A stretch of 63,096 bases of DNA, from NCBI GenBank assembly GCA_019638795.1, contig JAHBTB010000014.1, forward strand, positions 1 to 63,096, written 5' to 3'. A model generated the notes under the pieces. The model made no database searches and had not been told where the DNA came from. It saw only the letters and a list, made by a program, of their open reading frames with translations. This document shows positions 39,782 through 48,569 of this stretch, in pieces. Source of the stretch: Fimbriimonadaceae bacterium. GTDB taxonomy: Bacteria; Armatimonadota; Fimbriimonadia; Fimbriimonadales; Fimbriimonadaceae. Both the position numbers and the translations under genes were made by a program. Position 1 is the first letter of the stretch; each line of letters begins with the position of its first letter.

Positions 39782-41734
39782 ATGGAGTCTGCCTGTCGGA
39801 AGAGGGAAGAGGTTTTTGCCGAGCTTGCGGAGCGTGCGCCGGACGCTCCCTTCCTGGCTTTGGGCCAGACGGTGTTCTGGGACGAGCCGATGAAGGCGGG
39901 CGTCGTCCTGGCCGCTCGGGCGGCAGGCGACCACCGGCGCTTCGTCGCCGGGGTGCACGACACCGACTATTTCGCCAAGTTTGCGTTGCGCCAGCAGTCC
40001 GTCGGGTTCAAAGCCCTTCCCCACAACGACACGACGACACGAGGGTTGTGGAGTGCGGCCGGCGAGTTCAGTGTCCTCTTCGGGTCCGAGACCGTGGTGA
40101 CGCGGGACACCCTCGCCCGGGCCGGCGCACGGTTGGCCAAGGTCGCCGCGGCCCGGCCCGGCTATCTGGACCAAGTGACCGAAGCATGGGGTTGGCGGGG
40201 CGTCGTCGGCCTTGACTCGGTCGCCCAGATCACCGCCGAAAAGAAGCTGGGCCCCCTGTTTCCTGAGTTGTTCCGGACCTTCGAGTGGGCGGTCGACAGT
40301 TCCCTCGCCATGGTGACGGGGCCCCACCGCGGGGAGGCCGAAGCGGCACGGGACCGTGTCGTGGAGATGGTGTGCCGTGCCAGCGAGGGCGACGGCGTCG
40401 ACACCCTGGCCGACTACTACGAGCGGCTTCTGCCCCAGATGTACGACCTGACCGCAGGCCGGCACGTCGGCGTCGACACGACCCGCACCAGCCGCCTGCT
40501 CTCCCTTGACCCTGACAACGTCAAGAACCCCCGGTTCGACCTGGTGCGGGCCTTCATCGACCCAGCGACCCGAGAGTTGGCCACCCGAGCCTACGACGAC
40601 GCCGTCCGGGGCTCCGAGATCTACACCCTTGACCGCTTCGGTACCGGTGCCCTCCCGTTCGACCTGATCATCCCGGGCGTCGGGCGCGGCACGTTGCGGC
40701 TAGGCAACCGTGGCGGGGTGGTGATGACCCCCGATCCTGTCGGTTTCTCGTTCAAGCGGCCACCCATGAGCCTGGACGAACTGGCCGGTCTGATTTGCCA
40801 CCGGTTCGGGCCGGGTTGCGTGCTTGTGGGAAAGGCGGTCTCCCTGATCGGCATGCTCGCCCGGGAGTTCGTCTTCGTGTTCCACGAGGGGGCCAGCAGC
40901 TACATCTCCGTGTCGCGCCGGTTCCACCGGGCCCTGGCGGCAGGTGGTGTCGACCTCAAGCTGAACCCCGTCCTCCGTGTGCGCTACGAGCCTTGGGACG
41001 CGATGACCGACTGTTGCACGTGGGTGAAGTTGCCTGAGCCGCTCCACCGGCCGTTCGGGGTGAACGAACTGAGCGCGCCCAGCCTCGCCATCCGCTGGCG
41101 CAAGGTGCGGGACGAGCAGGCGGTCCGTCTGGAGAAGCTGGCGGCGGCACGCCGCACCGTCGAGCTCATGGCACTCTTGCAAGAGTCTCTCGGCGGGATG
41201 TGGTCGTGCCTGGCCACCGACTACGGCCAGATCCACGCCCAACTGTCCGATTTGCAGCCCTTTGTCGAGGCAGGCAAGGCGGAGCGTCGACGCCTGGCAG
41301 GCCGAATCCGCGAGACCAAACTCAAAGTGAACGCGCTTGAGGCAGAAAAGGGCCGGCACTGGCGAGACCGGGTCTTTGAGAAGGAGCCCGCTCAGGAAGA
41401 CCTGGACAAACGGGCGGGATACAACGCCGAGATCGACCACCTGTGCGGAGTGGTGAACGACTTGGAGCATGAATGGAGGCAATTACTCGCCCAACAGGAG
41501 GAACACTTGGCGTCCGAGGCCGTCACCCGGGCCAAGCAACGGCGCGACGCCATCGCCCTGGAGGCTGAGATCATGCGCCTGACCCTGGCCCGGGAGGCCG
41601 TGGTCGCGACGGAAGGCCTCAAGAAGGCAGGGCATCGGCCCAGCGCGTGGTGGTTCCCCTTGATCTGTCCCGGCGGAGCTTGGTTCAACGCCACCATGAA
41701 GGGCGCCGAGATGTGGTTGGAGTCGGTGGATTGA
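39782..41734 (+). CDS. Large protein of unknown function with C-terminal coiled coil
   Basis: Protein of 650 residues, not recognised. An N-terminal mixed region contains FLALGQTVFWDEPMKAGVVLAA and GVHDTDYFAKFALRQQ; a central region has GRGTLRLGNRGGVVMTPDP and LICHRFGPGCVLVGKAVSLIGML. A long helical stretch (about 440-610) is rich in Glu, Lys, Arg and Leu and likely forms a coiled coil; the C-terminus is aromatic (SAWWFPLICPGGAWF). No signal peptide. Divergent from the MerR gene, and its stop overlaps the dapF TTG start, so it is co-translated with dapF. TATGGT lies 13 nt upstream. Confidence 0.8.
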   Translation: MESACRKREEVFAELAERAPDAPFLALGQTVFWDEPMKAGVVLAARAAGDHRRFVAGVHDTDYFAKFALRQQSVGFKALPHNDTTTRGLWSAAGEFSVLFGSETVVTRDTLARAGARLAKVAAARPGYLDQVTEAWGWRGVVGLDSVAQITAEKKLGPLFPELFRTFEWAVDSSLAMVTGPHRGEAEAARDRVVEMVCRASEGDGVDTLADYYERLLPQMYDLTAGRHVGVDTTRTSRLLSLDPDNVKNPRFDLVRAFIDPATRELATRAYDDAVRGSEIYTLDRFGTGALPFDLIIPGVGRGTLRLGNRGGVVMTPDPVGFSFKRPPMSLDELAGLICHRFGPGCVLVGKAVSLIGMLAREFVFVFHEGASSYISVSRRFHRALAAGGVDLKLNPVLRVRYEPWDAMTDCCTWVKLPEPLHRPFGVNELSAPSLAIRWRKVRDEQAVRLEKLAAARRTVELMALLQESLGGMWSCLATDYGQIHAQLSDLQPFVEAGKAERRRLAGRIRETKLKVNALEAEKGRHWRDRVFEKEPAQEDLDKRAGYNAEIDHLCGVVNDLEHEWRQLLAQQEEHLASEAVTRAKQRRDAIALEAEIMRLTLAREAVVATEGLKKAGHRPSAWWFPLICPGGAWFNATMKGAEMWLESVD

Positions 41735-42531
41735 TCAAGTTTTGGAAGGTCGAGGCGGTCGCCAACAGCTTTGTCTTGGTGCACCGCGACGATGTCGCCG
41801 GACGTGACCTGGAGGTGTTGGCCCGACAGATGTGTCAACCTCGCTTCGGGGTCGGCTCCGACGGCCTCCTTGTCGTCTCACCAGACCTCGAGCTTCGGAT
41901 GTTCAACCCGGACGGGACGGAGGACTTCTGCGGCAACGGCCTCCGGTGTGCGGCATGGCATATCTGTCAGCTGGGCTGGGGGCAAGGCTCGTTCGTGATC
42001 CACCACCACGGTGTCGACGTGCCTGCCCGCGTCCATGCGGACGGTATGGTCGAGGTGACGCTCGTCCCGGCGTCGTTTGACCCCGCAGTGGTGCCCCTCG
42101 ACCCGCAGCAGCACGAAGGTGAGTTGTGGATGGAGGAGCGTTGGGGCGGGCTCGCCTCCTCGGTAAGCACGGGCTCCACCCACACGGTGGTCTTTGTCGA
42201 CGAGCTTCCCGACGACCAGACGTTCTTTGGCCTCAGCCCTCAGATCGAGACCGACCCCCTGTTTCCCGAGCGGACAAGCGTCATGTGGACGCAGGTCGTG
42301 GGTCCGGGCCGCTTACGTCTCCGCATATTTGAGCGTGGCGCGGGCGAGACGCAGGGTTGCGGCACCGGTTCGGCGGCGGCGGCGGTGGTCTACGCCCGGG
42401 CCCGAGGCCACGCAGGCCGGGTGGAGGTCGAAAACCCGGGCGGGGTCGTCGTGGTCGACCTGGACCGCTGGGACGGGCCGGTCAAGATGTCCTCGGTCAC
42501 CTCGGTCGTGTTCGAGGGAGTCTGGGCCTGA
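41731..42531 (+). CDS. dapF: Diaminopimelate epimerase
   Basis: Protein of 266 residues converting LL- to meso-diaminopimelate for lysine and peptidoglycan. Both catalytic cysteines are present: FCGNGLRCAAW and GCGTGSAAAAV. An N-terminal ANSFVLVHRDD replaces the usual GNDF region. TTG start at 41731 overlaps the previous stop as TTGA; no ATG or GTG is close enough to the conserved N-terminus. It converges on the mntR-like gene with a 3-nt gap. Confidence 0.94.
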   Translation: MIKFWKVEAVANSFVLVHRDDVAGRDLEVLARQMCQPRFGVGSDGLLVVSPDLELRMFNPDGTEDFCGNGLRCAAWHICQLGWGQGSFVIHHHGVDVPARVHADGMVEVTLVPASFDPAVVPLDPQQHEGELWMEERWGGLASSVSTGSTHTVVFVDELPDDQTFFGLSPQIETDPLFPERTSVMWTQVVGPGRLRLRIFERGAGETQGCGTGSAAAAVVYARARGHAGRVEVENPGGVVVVDLDRWDGPVKMSSVTSVVFEGVWA

Positions 42532-42534
42532 TCC

Positions 42535-42942
42535 TCAGACCTTTCGGGCGGTGAACCGCCGCATGGCTTCCAGGGTCTCGTCGGAGACGTGGTGCTCGAT
42601 ACCTTCGGCGTCGGTTTCCGCGGTCGCGTCGCCGACGCCGAGCGCCAAGAGAAAGCCGACGACGACTTGGTGTCGCCGGCGCGACTCTTCCGCCATTCGT
42701 TGACCCTCCTCGGTCAAGAACACCGCGCGGTAGGGCTGGGTCGTCACCAATCCGTCACGCATCAGGCGTTGGATGGTCTTCGTCACCGTCACCTGGCTGA
42801 CACCTAGTCGTGCGGCCATGTCGACCGCCCTCGCCTCGCCGGTCTCGGCGGTAAGGGCTTGAATGAGTTCCACGTAGTCTTCGGCGGTCTCACGGCTATG
42901 GTCCTCGCGGACCCGTCGGAAGCGCTCGGCAGTGCTGATCAA
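42535..42942 (-). CDS. mntR: MntR-like DtxR-family manganese-dependent repressor
   Basis: DtxR-family winged-helix regulator close in sequence pattern to E. coli Mnt[21 protein letters not shown], then [24 protein letters not shown] (HTH) and [20 protein letters not shown] (metal and dimer region). It represses Mn uptake or activates export when Mn is bound. The TTG at 42942 begins where family similarity begins (135 residues); an ATG at 42993 would add 17 residues but overlap the divergent gene. TACAAT sits just upstream of the TTG. No Mn transporter is adjacent. Confidence 0.85.
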   Translation of the reverse strand: MISTAERFRRVREDHSRETAEDYVELIQALTAETGEARAVDMAARLGVSQVTVTKTIQRLMRDGLVTTQPYRAVFLTEEGQRMAEESRRRHQVVVGFLLALGVGDATAETDAEGIEHHVSDETLEAMRRFTARKV

Positions 42943-42980
42943 CCTATTGTAGCCTGGCGGGCACCGGTATCCTAGCCGCC

Positions 42981-43343
42981 ATGCTGTGGGCACAGGCGGG
43001 AGCGAGTTGCGTCGTGTGGGTCGTCGCCGGCCTCGCCTTGGCCCGGTGGGCGGCGGCCCGTTGGGTGCCGGGCCTAGGGAGGCGCGCCCTGGGCGCGCTC
43101 GGGCCGGGCTCTTTGCTTGCCGGCCTCGCTGCCTTGGTGGCGGGTTTGTCGGCGGCTTGGGCGGCGGGCGGCGTCTCGAACGGGGCCCTCTTGCCGTTGC
43201 CTTGGCTCCTGGCGACGCTGACCGGGGTGCTGTTCACGGCGATGCAATCCTTTGGCGCCCTGTGCCTGCTGGCCGCCTCGCGCCCCGCCCGACCCGCAGA
43301 AACCCCGGCGACCTGCCGGGCGTCCGAACTCCCGGAGAACTGA
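42981..43343 (+). CDS. Small integral membrane protein, unknown
   Basis: Protein of 120 residues with three predicted transmembrane segments (about 5-25, 40-62, 72-98) and a short hydrophilic tail. No family recognised. TATCCT stands exactly 7 nt before the ATG, implying a leaderless mRNA. The stop overlaps the next start (TGATG), so the two are co-translated. Confidence 0.72.
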   Translation: MLWAQAGASCVVWVVAGLALARWAAARWVPGLGRRALGALGPGSLLAGLAALVAGLSAAWAAGGVSNGALLPLPWLLATLTGVLFTAMQSFGALCLLAASRPARPAETPATCRASELPEN

Positions 43344-43927
43344 TGACCCGTCGACCCCTCGCCCTTGTCCTCGCCGTCCTGACCCTCGTGCCGTGCTTGG
43401 CCTATGCCCAGCAGGCGTCGAACCCCGTGGCCGACCGCATCGCGGTGAAGGTCCGGAAGCTGGACTTGCTCAACCAGATCCTTCCCGTGCTCATGACCAA
43501 GGAGCAAATCCGGAAGTTGCTCCCGACGATCGAAAAGGCCCGCCAGGCTGAGCGCGACCAGACCGCCAAGGAACTGGACATTATGAAGAAGTACGAGGGC
43601 AAGCTGGACGCGGCGATCTCGGCGGCGCTGAACAAGAAACAGGTGACCAAGGTCGAGGTCCTCCACGACCTGCGGGCGATGGTGCGCGGCATCTCCATCA
43701 GCCGCATGGCCATGGTCGGGACTTACTCCGAGACCGTGCGGAAGAAGTTTGTCGAAGTGATGAACGCGGGGCAGGTGAAGGCGGCGACGAACGCCCTTGA
43801 CCCCCGCCTCGTCGACCCCAACGCCGACGTCAGCAAGATGTCGTCGGACCAAAAGCTCAATATGTGGGTACGGGGCATCCTTCTCGACCCCTTGGCCTAC
43901 GACCTCCTTGTCCAACTTTCCAAGTGA
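43343..43927 (+). CDS. Exported helical protein, unknown
   Basis: Protein of 194 residues with a clear signal peptide ([24 protein letters not shown]) and a mature part that is almost entirely alpha-helical (repeated Lys/Glu/Leu helices such as KEQIRKLLPTIEKARQAERD). Function unknown; possibly an envelope-associated or chaperone-like protein. Start ATG at 43343 overlaps the upstream stop. Confidence 0.75.
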   Translation: MTRRPLALVLAVLTLVPCLAYAQQASNPVADRIAVKVRKLDLLNQILPVLMTKEQIRKLLPTIEKARQAERDQTAKELDIMKKYEGKLDAAISAALNKKQVTKVEVLHDLRAMVRGISISRMAMVGTYSETVRKKFVEVMNAGQVKAATNALDPRLVDPNADVSKMSSDQKLNMWVRGILLDPLAYDLLVQLSK

Positions 43928-43983
43928 ACACCCCAGCGTGATTGCCTGGCGGGAACAAGTGCCGGACCGGGAACAAGCCAGGT

Positions 43984-44883
43984 ATGGCGTCATGTGTCCG
44001 GCAGTTGGTCGTCGTCGCGTTGTCCGTGGTCGTCATGGCTCCTGCCGCCATGGCGCAAGACCCGGTCAAGACCTATCTCAGTGCGCCAGACAAGGCGCGC
44101 CAGGTGGCGGCGGAGGAAAGTCGCCGAGCTTACAAGGGTGACGAAGATAACCCCGGCGGTAACGCCGTCGCGTTCTCGCCGGAAGTCCAGAAGCGCCTTG
44201 CCGAACGGCTGGCGGGCATCGAGAAGAAGTTTGGGGTGACCTTTTCGACGAAGCACCCCTTTGAGAATGCCGCCGCCCTGAAGGCCAATATGGCCAAACC
44301 GGCCTGGTCGATGGACGAACTGGTCGGCGCGGTGCGGCCAGACCCCAAGGGCGCAGGCTTGAAGTGCGTCGGTCGCGCGGTCAATGTCGAAGGGACCGTC
44401 CTTTCCGTCGAGAAGCAGGCCCATGGCCGCACGGTGACCGTCGGTGACCCAAGCGGCCAGTCCGACCATATCGCCGCGTTTGTCGTCGACGACTCGTGCA
44501 AGACCCCGTTTGCCGTCGGTGACCACTTCAGCGGCATGGGGGTCTTCCTGTTGCAAGGCGCCAAGAAGGGTGAGGCGCAGGACATGTACATGTTCGCCTA
44601 TGTCCCGGAGAGTGCCCAGGCGGGAGGCCCGGCCCCCGCGGCGGCCGCGTCACCCACGGCCGAGCCGAAAGGCGAGTTCACTGACGTGCTCAAGGGCTGG
44701 CGCCTAGTCGGCGTCGTGTCCGACGAGCAGGGCGCGGTCGGGGTCTTTGTCAACAAGGACGGGGCGAAGAAGTACTGCCGCACCGGACAAAAGCTCGACG
44801 AGGGCATCTACCTCAAGGCGCTGGTCGACGGCCAAGCACGCCTGAAGGTGGGCAAGAAGACTTTCGACGTTTGGCCCTGGTAA
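43984..44883 (+). CDS. Exported protein with PilP/GspC-like C-terminal domain
   Basis: Protein of 299 residues from ATG 43984 with a signal peptide (CVRQLVVVALSVVVMAPAAMAQ). The central region is a beta-rich domain with CVGRAVNVEGTVLSVE. After an Ala/Pro linker (PAPAAAASPTAEPKG) the C-terminal 70 residues (DVLKGWRLVGVVSDEQGAVGVF to TFDVWPW) look like the small beta domain of PilP/GspC pilus or secretion assembly proteins. This is a weak match; PilC-like genes lie 7 kb away. A longer start at 43942 is possible. Confidence 0.68.
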   Translation: MASCVRQLVVVALSVVVMAPAAMAQDPVKTYLSAPDKARQVAAEESRRAYKGDEDNPGGNAVAFSPEVQKRLAERLAGIEKKFGVTFSTKHPFENAAALKANMAKPAWSMDELVGAVRPDPKGAGLKCVGRAVNVEGTVLSVEKQAHGRTVTVGDPSGQSDHIAAFVVDDSCKTPFAVGDHFSGMGVFLLQGAKKGEAQDMYMFAYVPESAQAGGPAPAAAASPTAEPKGEFTDVLKGWRLVGVVSDEQGAVGVFVNKDGAKKYCRTGQKLDEGIYLKALVDGQARLKVGKKTFDVWPW

Positions 44884-44905
44884 GGGGAGCCACCAACCAA
44901 ACGGA

Positions 44906-44937
44906 GACGAGCCCCGGCCGATTGGCCGGGGCTCGTC
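44906..44937. terminator. Bidirectional terminator between convergent genes
   Basis: Perfect 14-bp stem GACGAGCCCCGGCC (44906-44919), loop GATT, GGCCGGGGCTCGTC (44924-44937). It sits between the end of the exported-protein gene (44883, plus) and the end of pnp (44958, minus). No strong T-run on either side. Confidence 0.75.
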
Positions 44938-44957
44938 AGCATGGGCGTCAGCCTAGC

Positions 44958-47345
44958 TCAGCGGCGCGGGCGGAAGCGAGGGTTGACCTCGTCGTCACCG
45001 CGGGACTTCTTCGGGAACTCGGCGGCGTCGCCGCCGTTGTCGTCCGCCTGGGTCACGGCCGCCCGGTCGGGGGCCTCCGACGCCTCGTTATCGCGGGGCC
45101 CGCGGTCGCGGTCCCGGTAGCCGCCACGGTCGCGGTCTCGCCCGCCGCCCCGGCGGTCGCGGTCACGCCCGCCACCTCGGCGGTCGTCACGGTCGCGGAA
45201 GGGGGGACGGTCGTCAGTCTCGCTGATGACAGCGTTACCGTTGAGCTTGGGATTGTCCGGGTTCAGGCCGATGGCGGTAAGGTTCACGCGGCCCATCCCG
45301 TCGATCTCGGCCACGCGGACCTTGATCACGTCGCCCTCGCGCACCACGTCGTCGGGCCGTCGGATGCGTTGGGTGGTCAGCTGGTCGGTGGGGACCATGC
45401 CGTCCTTGCCACCGGGCATCTGCACCATGGCGCCCCGGCCCATGATGCGCGTCACGGGGCCGCTGAACTCCATGCCGACTTCGACCACGAGGGTCGATGC
45501 GCGGATGAGCTCGATGGCGGCGATGGCCGCCTCGCCGTTGTCGCTGGCGACCAAGACGCGGCCGTCCTGCTGGATGTCGACCTGCGCCCCGGTGGTCTCG
45601 GTGATCTTGCGGATGTTCGCACCGCCGGGGCCGATGAGGGCGCCGATCTTCTCGGGGTTGACTTGGACGACCTGGATACGCGGCGCCGACCGGCTGAGGG
45701 TGTTCCTGGGCGCAGGGATCTCGGCCTCGATGACGTCAAGGATTTGGAGACGGGCCTCCAGGGCTTGGCGCAAGGCGTCGGCGAGCACCTTTTCGGGAAT
45801 GCCGTCGAGCTTCGTGTCCAACTGGAGCGCGGTGATGCCCTTGCGGGTGCCCGCGACCTTAAAGTCCATGTCGCCGGTGAAGTCTTCGACGCCTTGGATG
45901 TCGGTGAGGACCTTGAACTTCTTGCCGTCACTCATCAGGCCCATGGCGATGCCGGCCACGGGAGCCTTGATCGGGACGCCCGCGTCCATCAGGGCCAGGG
46001 TGGAGCCACAGACTGAGGCCATCGAGGTCGAACCGTTGGACTCGAGCACCTCGGAGATGAGGTGGAGCGTGTAGGGGAACTCTGGGTCGTCAAGGGGGAT
46101 CACCGGCTTGAGGGCGCGCTCGGCCAGAGCGCCGTGGCCGACCTCGCGGCGACCGGCGCCACGCAGCATGCGGACTTCACCGACCGAGTAGGGCGGGAAG
46201 TTGTAGAAGTGCATGTAGCGCTTGTCTTCGTCTTCCTCGTCCAGCGTGTCTTGCATCTGGGCGTCCTTCGGCATGCCCAAGGTGAGGACGGTCATGACCT
46301 GCGTCTGCCCGCGGGTGAAGAGGCCGGAGCCGTGCACCCGGGGAAGAAGTCCGGCGACCGCTTCGAGCGGACGGATGTCCTTGAGGCCGCGTCCGTCGGG
46401 CCGCTTTTCGTCCTCGATGACGAACTTCCGGATCGTCTCTTTGACCGCCTTGTCGACGGCACCCGGAAGTGCCTTGATCTTGGCCTCGTCGCCGGCGAGC
46501 TTCTCTTTGTACTTCTCGGTGATCTCCTTGATCACGTCGTCCATCGCGGACTCACGCTTGGCCTTGTCGGGGTCGAAGAGGCCCTTTTCGATGGTCTTGG
46601 CCTCCTTCTTCTTGATCTCCTCGGCCAACTCCGTGTCGACACCGGCGATGATCGGTTCGCGCTTGGCCTTGCCGACCTTCTTGGCGAAGACCTCGAACTC
46701 CTTGCAGATCTCTTGGATCGCCTTGTGGGCGACGCCAAGGGCCTTGATCATCAGGTCTTCGCTGACTTCGCTCGCACCCGACTCCACCATGCTGATCGCG
46801 TTCTTGTGACCGGCGACGACCAGGTCCAGCTTGCTGGACTTGAGCTGCTCGTTGCTGGGGAAGAGGACGAACTGGTCGTCGATGTAGCCGACGCGGACGC
46901 CGGCGACGGGACCGGCGAAGGGGATGTCGCTGACGCTCAGGGCGGCGCCGGCGGCGCACACGGCCAAGACGTCGGGCGGACACTGCTTGTCGACGCTAAA
47001 GGCCATCGTGATGACCTGGACGTCGTTGCGCATGCCTTTCGGGAAGAGCGGGCGGATCGGCCGGTCGATCAGGCGGGAGATCAAGACGGCTTTGTCGCTG
47101 GGGCGGCCGCCGCGCTTGATAAAGCCGCCGGGGATGCGCCCGACCGCGTACTTGCGCTCTTCGAAGTCGCAGACGAGCGGCAGGAAGTCGATGCCCTCAC
47201 GGGCGGTCTTGCTCATGGTGGCGGTGCCGAGGACGACGGTCTCGTCCATGCCCAAAAGGACGGCGCCACCCGCTTGTTTGGCCACGCGGCCAGTTTCGAG
47301 GGAGAGCGTCTTGCCCCCGACCTCGAAGGTGTGGGTGATGATCAT
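44958..47345 (-). CDS. pnp: Polyribonucleotide nucleotidyltransferase with Arg/Asp/Gly-rich tail
   Basis: PNPase of 795 residues, a 3'-to-5' phosphorolytic RNase. Two RNase PH domains with an all-helical linker are followed by a KH domain (IGALIGPGGANIRKITETTGAQVDI) and an S1 domain (FSGPVTRIMGRGAMVQM). The last 87 residues extend beyond S1 with runs such as RDRDDRRGGGRDRDRRGGG, an RGG-like RNA-binding tail absent from E. coli PNPase. ATG at 47345 begins MIITHTFEVGG. Its long leader (to about 47500) contains a CGCGTG-CGG-CACGCG hairpin (47392-47406). Confidence 0.97.
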   Translation of the reverse strand: MIITHTFEVGGKTLSLETGRVAKQAGGAVLLGMDETVVLGTATMSKTAREGIDFLPLVCDFEERKYAVGRIPGGFIKRGGRPSDKAVLISRLIDRPIRPLFPKGMRNDVQVITMAFSVDKQCPPDVLAVCAAGAALSVSDIPFAGPVAGVRVGYIDDQFVLFPSNEQLKSSKLDLVVAGHKNAISMVESGASEVSEDLMIKALGVAHKAIQEICKEFEVFAKKVGKAKREPIIAGVDTELAEEIKKKEAKTIEKGLFDPDKAKRESAMDDVIKEITEKYKEKLAGDEAKIKALPGAVDKAVKETIRKFVIEDEKRPDGRGLKDIRPLEAVAGLLPRVHGSGLFTRGQTQVMTVLTLGMPKDAQMQDTLDEEDEDKRYMHFYNFPPYSVGEVRMLRGAGRREVGHGALAERALKPVIPLDDPEFPYTLHLISEVLESNGSTSMASVCGSTLALMDAGVPIKAPVAGIAMGLMSDGKKFKVLTDIQGVEDFTGDMDFKVAGTRKGITALQLDTKLDGIPEKVLADALRQALEARLQILDVIEAEIPAPRNTLSRSAPRIQVVQVNPEKIGALIGPGGANIRKITETTGAQVDIQQDGRVLVASDNGEAAIAAIELIRASTLVVEVGMEFSGPVTRIMGRGAMVQMPGGKDGMVPTDQLTTQRIRRPDDVVREGDVIKVRVAEIDGMGRVNLTAIGLNPDNPKLNGNAVISETDDRPPFRDRDDRRGGGRDRDRRGGGRDRDRGGYRDRDRGPRDNEASEAPDRAAVTQADDNGGDAAEFPKKSRGDDEVNPRFRPRR

Positions 47346-47543
47346 GTTGTTGTCTCGCTCGCGTGACGCCGGGCCTCCGGGCCTTCCCGGACGCGTGCGG
47401 CACGCGCAGGGTGGCCAAGCGAGACTGAATGCCGCTCTGCGCAACGCCCTGATGAAAAAAGGCGCTCCGAAGAACGGCACGCATCCAGGACTTGGCCGAG
47501 GCTGATCTTACCTGCGGGAGGGGACTGCCTTTCGGGACAAAGG

Positions 47544-47571
47544 TGGACAATTCCTCCACTCTTCGTATATA
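47544..47571 (+). promoter_or_regulatory. Sigma-70-type promoter of the 160-residue exported protein
   Basis: TGGACA (47544-47549), 16-nt spacer, TATATA (47566-47571), then GAGGG (47581-47585) 5 nt before the ATG at 47591. One of the few units in the window with a complete -35/-10 pair and an SD. The rest of 47346-47540 is pnp leader on the other strand, with a possible TAAGAT -10 at 47510-47505. Confidence 0.62.
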
Positions 47572-47590
47572 GTGAACCCAGAGGGAAACT

Positions 47591-48073
47591 ATGACAAGCC
47601 TCATCCTATCTGGTCTGATTCTTGTTTCACCGGTCCCTATGGACGACCGGGCTGCCTTCGAGCGACTGAAGGGTCTGACGGGCACGTGGACGGGGGTCGC
47701 TTCGCACGGCGAGACCATCCCCGACATGTCGGTGGTCTACAAGACCACGGCGGCGGGGACGGCGGTGGTGGAGACTCTCTTCCCCGGCAAGCCACATGAG
47801 ATGGTGACGGTCTACACCTTGGACGGCGGCAAGCTCCGGGGCACCCACTATTGCTCGATGGGGAACCAGCCCACCCTCTACATGACGGGCGGCGATGACA
47901 AGTCGATCACGCTCGAGTTCAAGGAAGGAGGCAACATCAAGGCCGGTGACAGCCATATGCACAAGGCGGTCATCACCTTCCTCGGTGCCGACCGCCTGAA
48001 GTCGGCCTGGTACCCCATGGTCGGGGGCAAGCTGGGAGAGCCGGCGACCTTCGACCTGAAGCGGCAGAAATGA
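47591..48073 (+). CDS. Small exported beta-rich protein, DUF1579-like
   Basis: Protein of 160 residues with a short signal-like N-terminus (MTSLILSGLILVSPVP) and a beta-barrel/calycin-like body: AFERLKGLTGTWTGVASHG, then MVTVYTLDGGKLRGTHYC and KSITLEFKEGGNIKA. Similar to DUF1579/heme-binding-like families, without a confirmed function. It sits on the opposite strand between rpsO and pnp, separating that usually adjacent pair. Confidence 0.75.
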   Translation: MTSLILSGLILVSPVPMDDRAAFERLKGLTGTWTGVASHGETIPDMSVVYKTTAAGTAVVETLFPGKPHEMVTVYTLDGGKLRGTHYCSMGNQPTLYMTGGDDKSITLEFKEGGNIKAGDSHMHKAVITFLGADRLKSAWYPMVGGKLGEPATFDLKRQK

Positions 48074-48076
48074 AGA

Positions 48077-48108
48077 CGCCCGTGCCCCTCGTGAGAGGGG
48101 CACGGGCG
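48077..48108. terminator. Bidirectional terminator between the exported-protein gene and rpsO
   Basis: Perfect 14-bp stem CGCCCGTGCCCCTC (48077-48090), loop GTGA, GAGGGGCACGGGCG (48095-48108). Placed 4 nt after one stop codon and 22 nt after the convergent rpsO stop, so it can end both transcripts. Confidence 0.8.
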
Positions 48109-48129
48109 CAAACTCCGTGCGACGGCAGC

Positions 48130-48411
48130 TTACTTCGGCTTCACTTCGCGGATGCCGAGCCGCTGGATGAGCTGGCGGTACTTGACGACGTCGCGGTTGC
48201 GGAGATAGGCCTCCAGGCGGCGGCGCTTACCGACCAGCTTGAGCAAGCCGGTGCGGGAGTGGAAATCTTTCTTGTTGGTGCGCAGGTGGTCGGTGATCTG
48301 CTCGATGCGCTTTTGCATGATCGCGATCTGCACCTCGGTGGAACCGGTGTCGCCGTCTTTCAGGCCGTATTCCTTGATGACTTGTTGCTTGAGTTGGGGG
48401 TCCAAAGGCAT
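48130..48411 (-). CDS. rpsO: 30S ribosomal protein S15
   Basis: Protein of 93 residues binding 16S rRNA during small-subunit assembly. Family motifs: [49 protein letters not shown] and [13 protein letters not shown] at the end. ATG at 48411 ([10 protein letters not shown]). A strong hairpin follows the stop, so the transcript probably ends before pnp. Confidence 0.98.
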   Translation of the reverse strand: MPLDPQLKQQVIKEYGLKDGDTGSTEVQIAIMQKRIEQITDHLRTNKKDFHSRTGLLKLVGKRRRLEAYLRNRDVVKYRQLIQRLGIREVKPK

Positions 48412-48569
48412 GTTTCGAGTCTCGGCCTCTTGTTGAGGCTCCCCGCTCCGCCGGTCGGGCCGGGCGTCGCAGGTGGCCCGGTGCGGGCCGGGGCACATGG
48501 TACCCAATGGCCATTGTCGGGCCGTCGGGCCCTCCGGCTCACGACGCCACCGAGAGGTATCGTCGCCTC

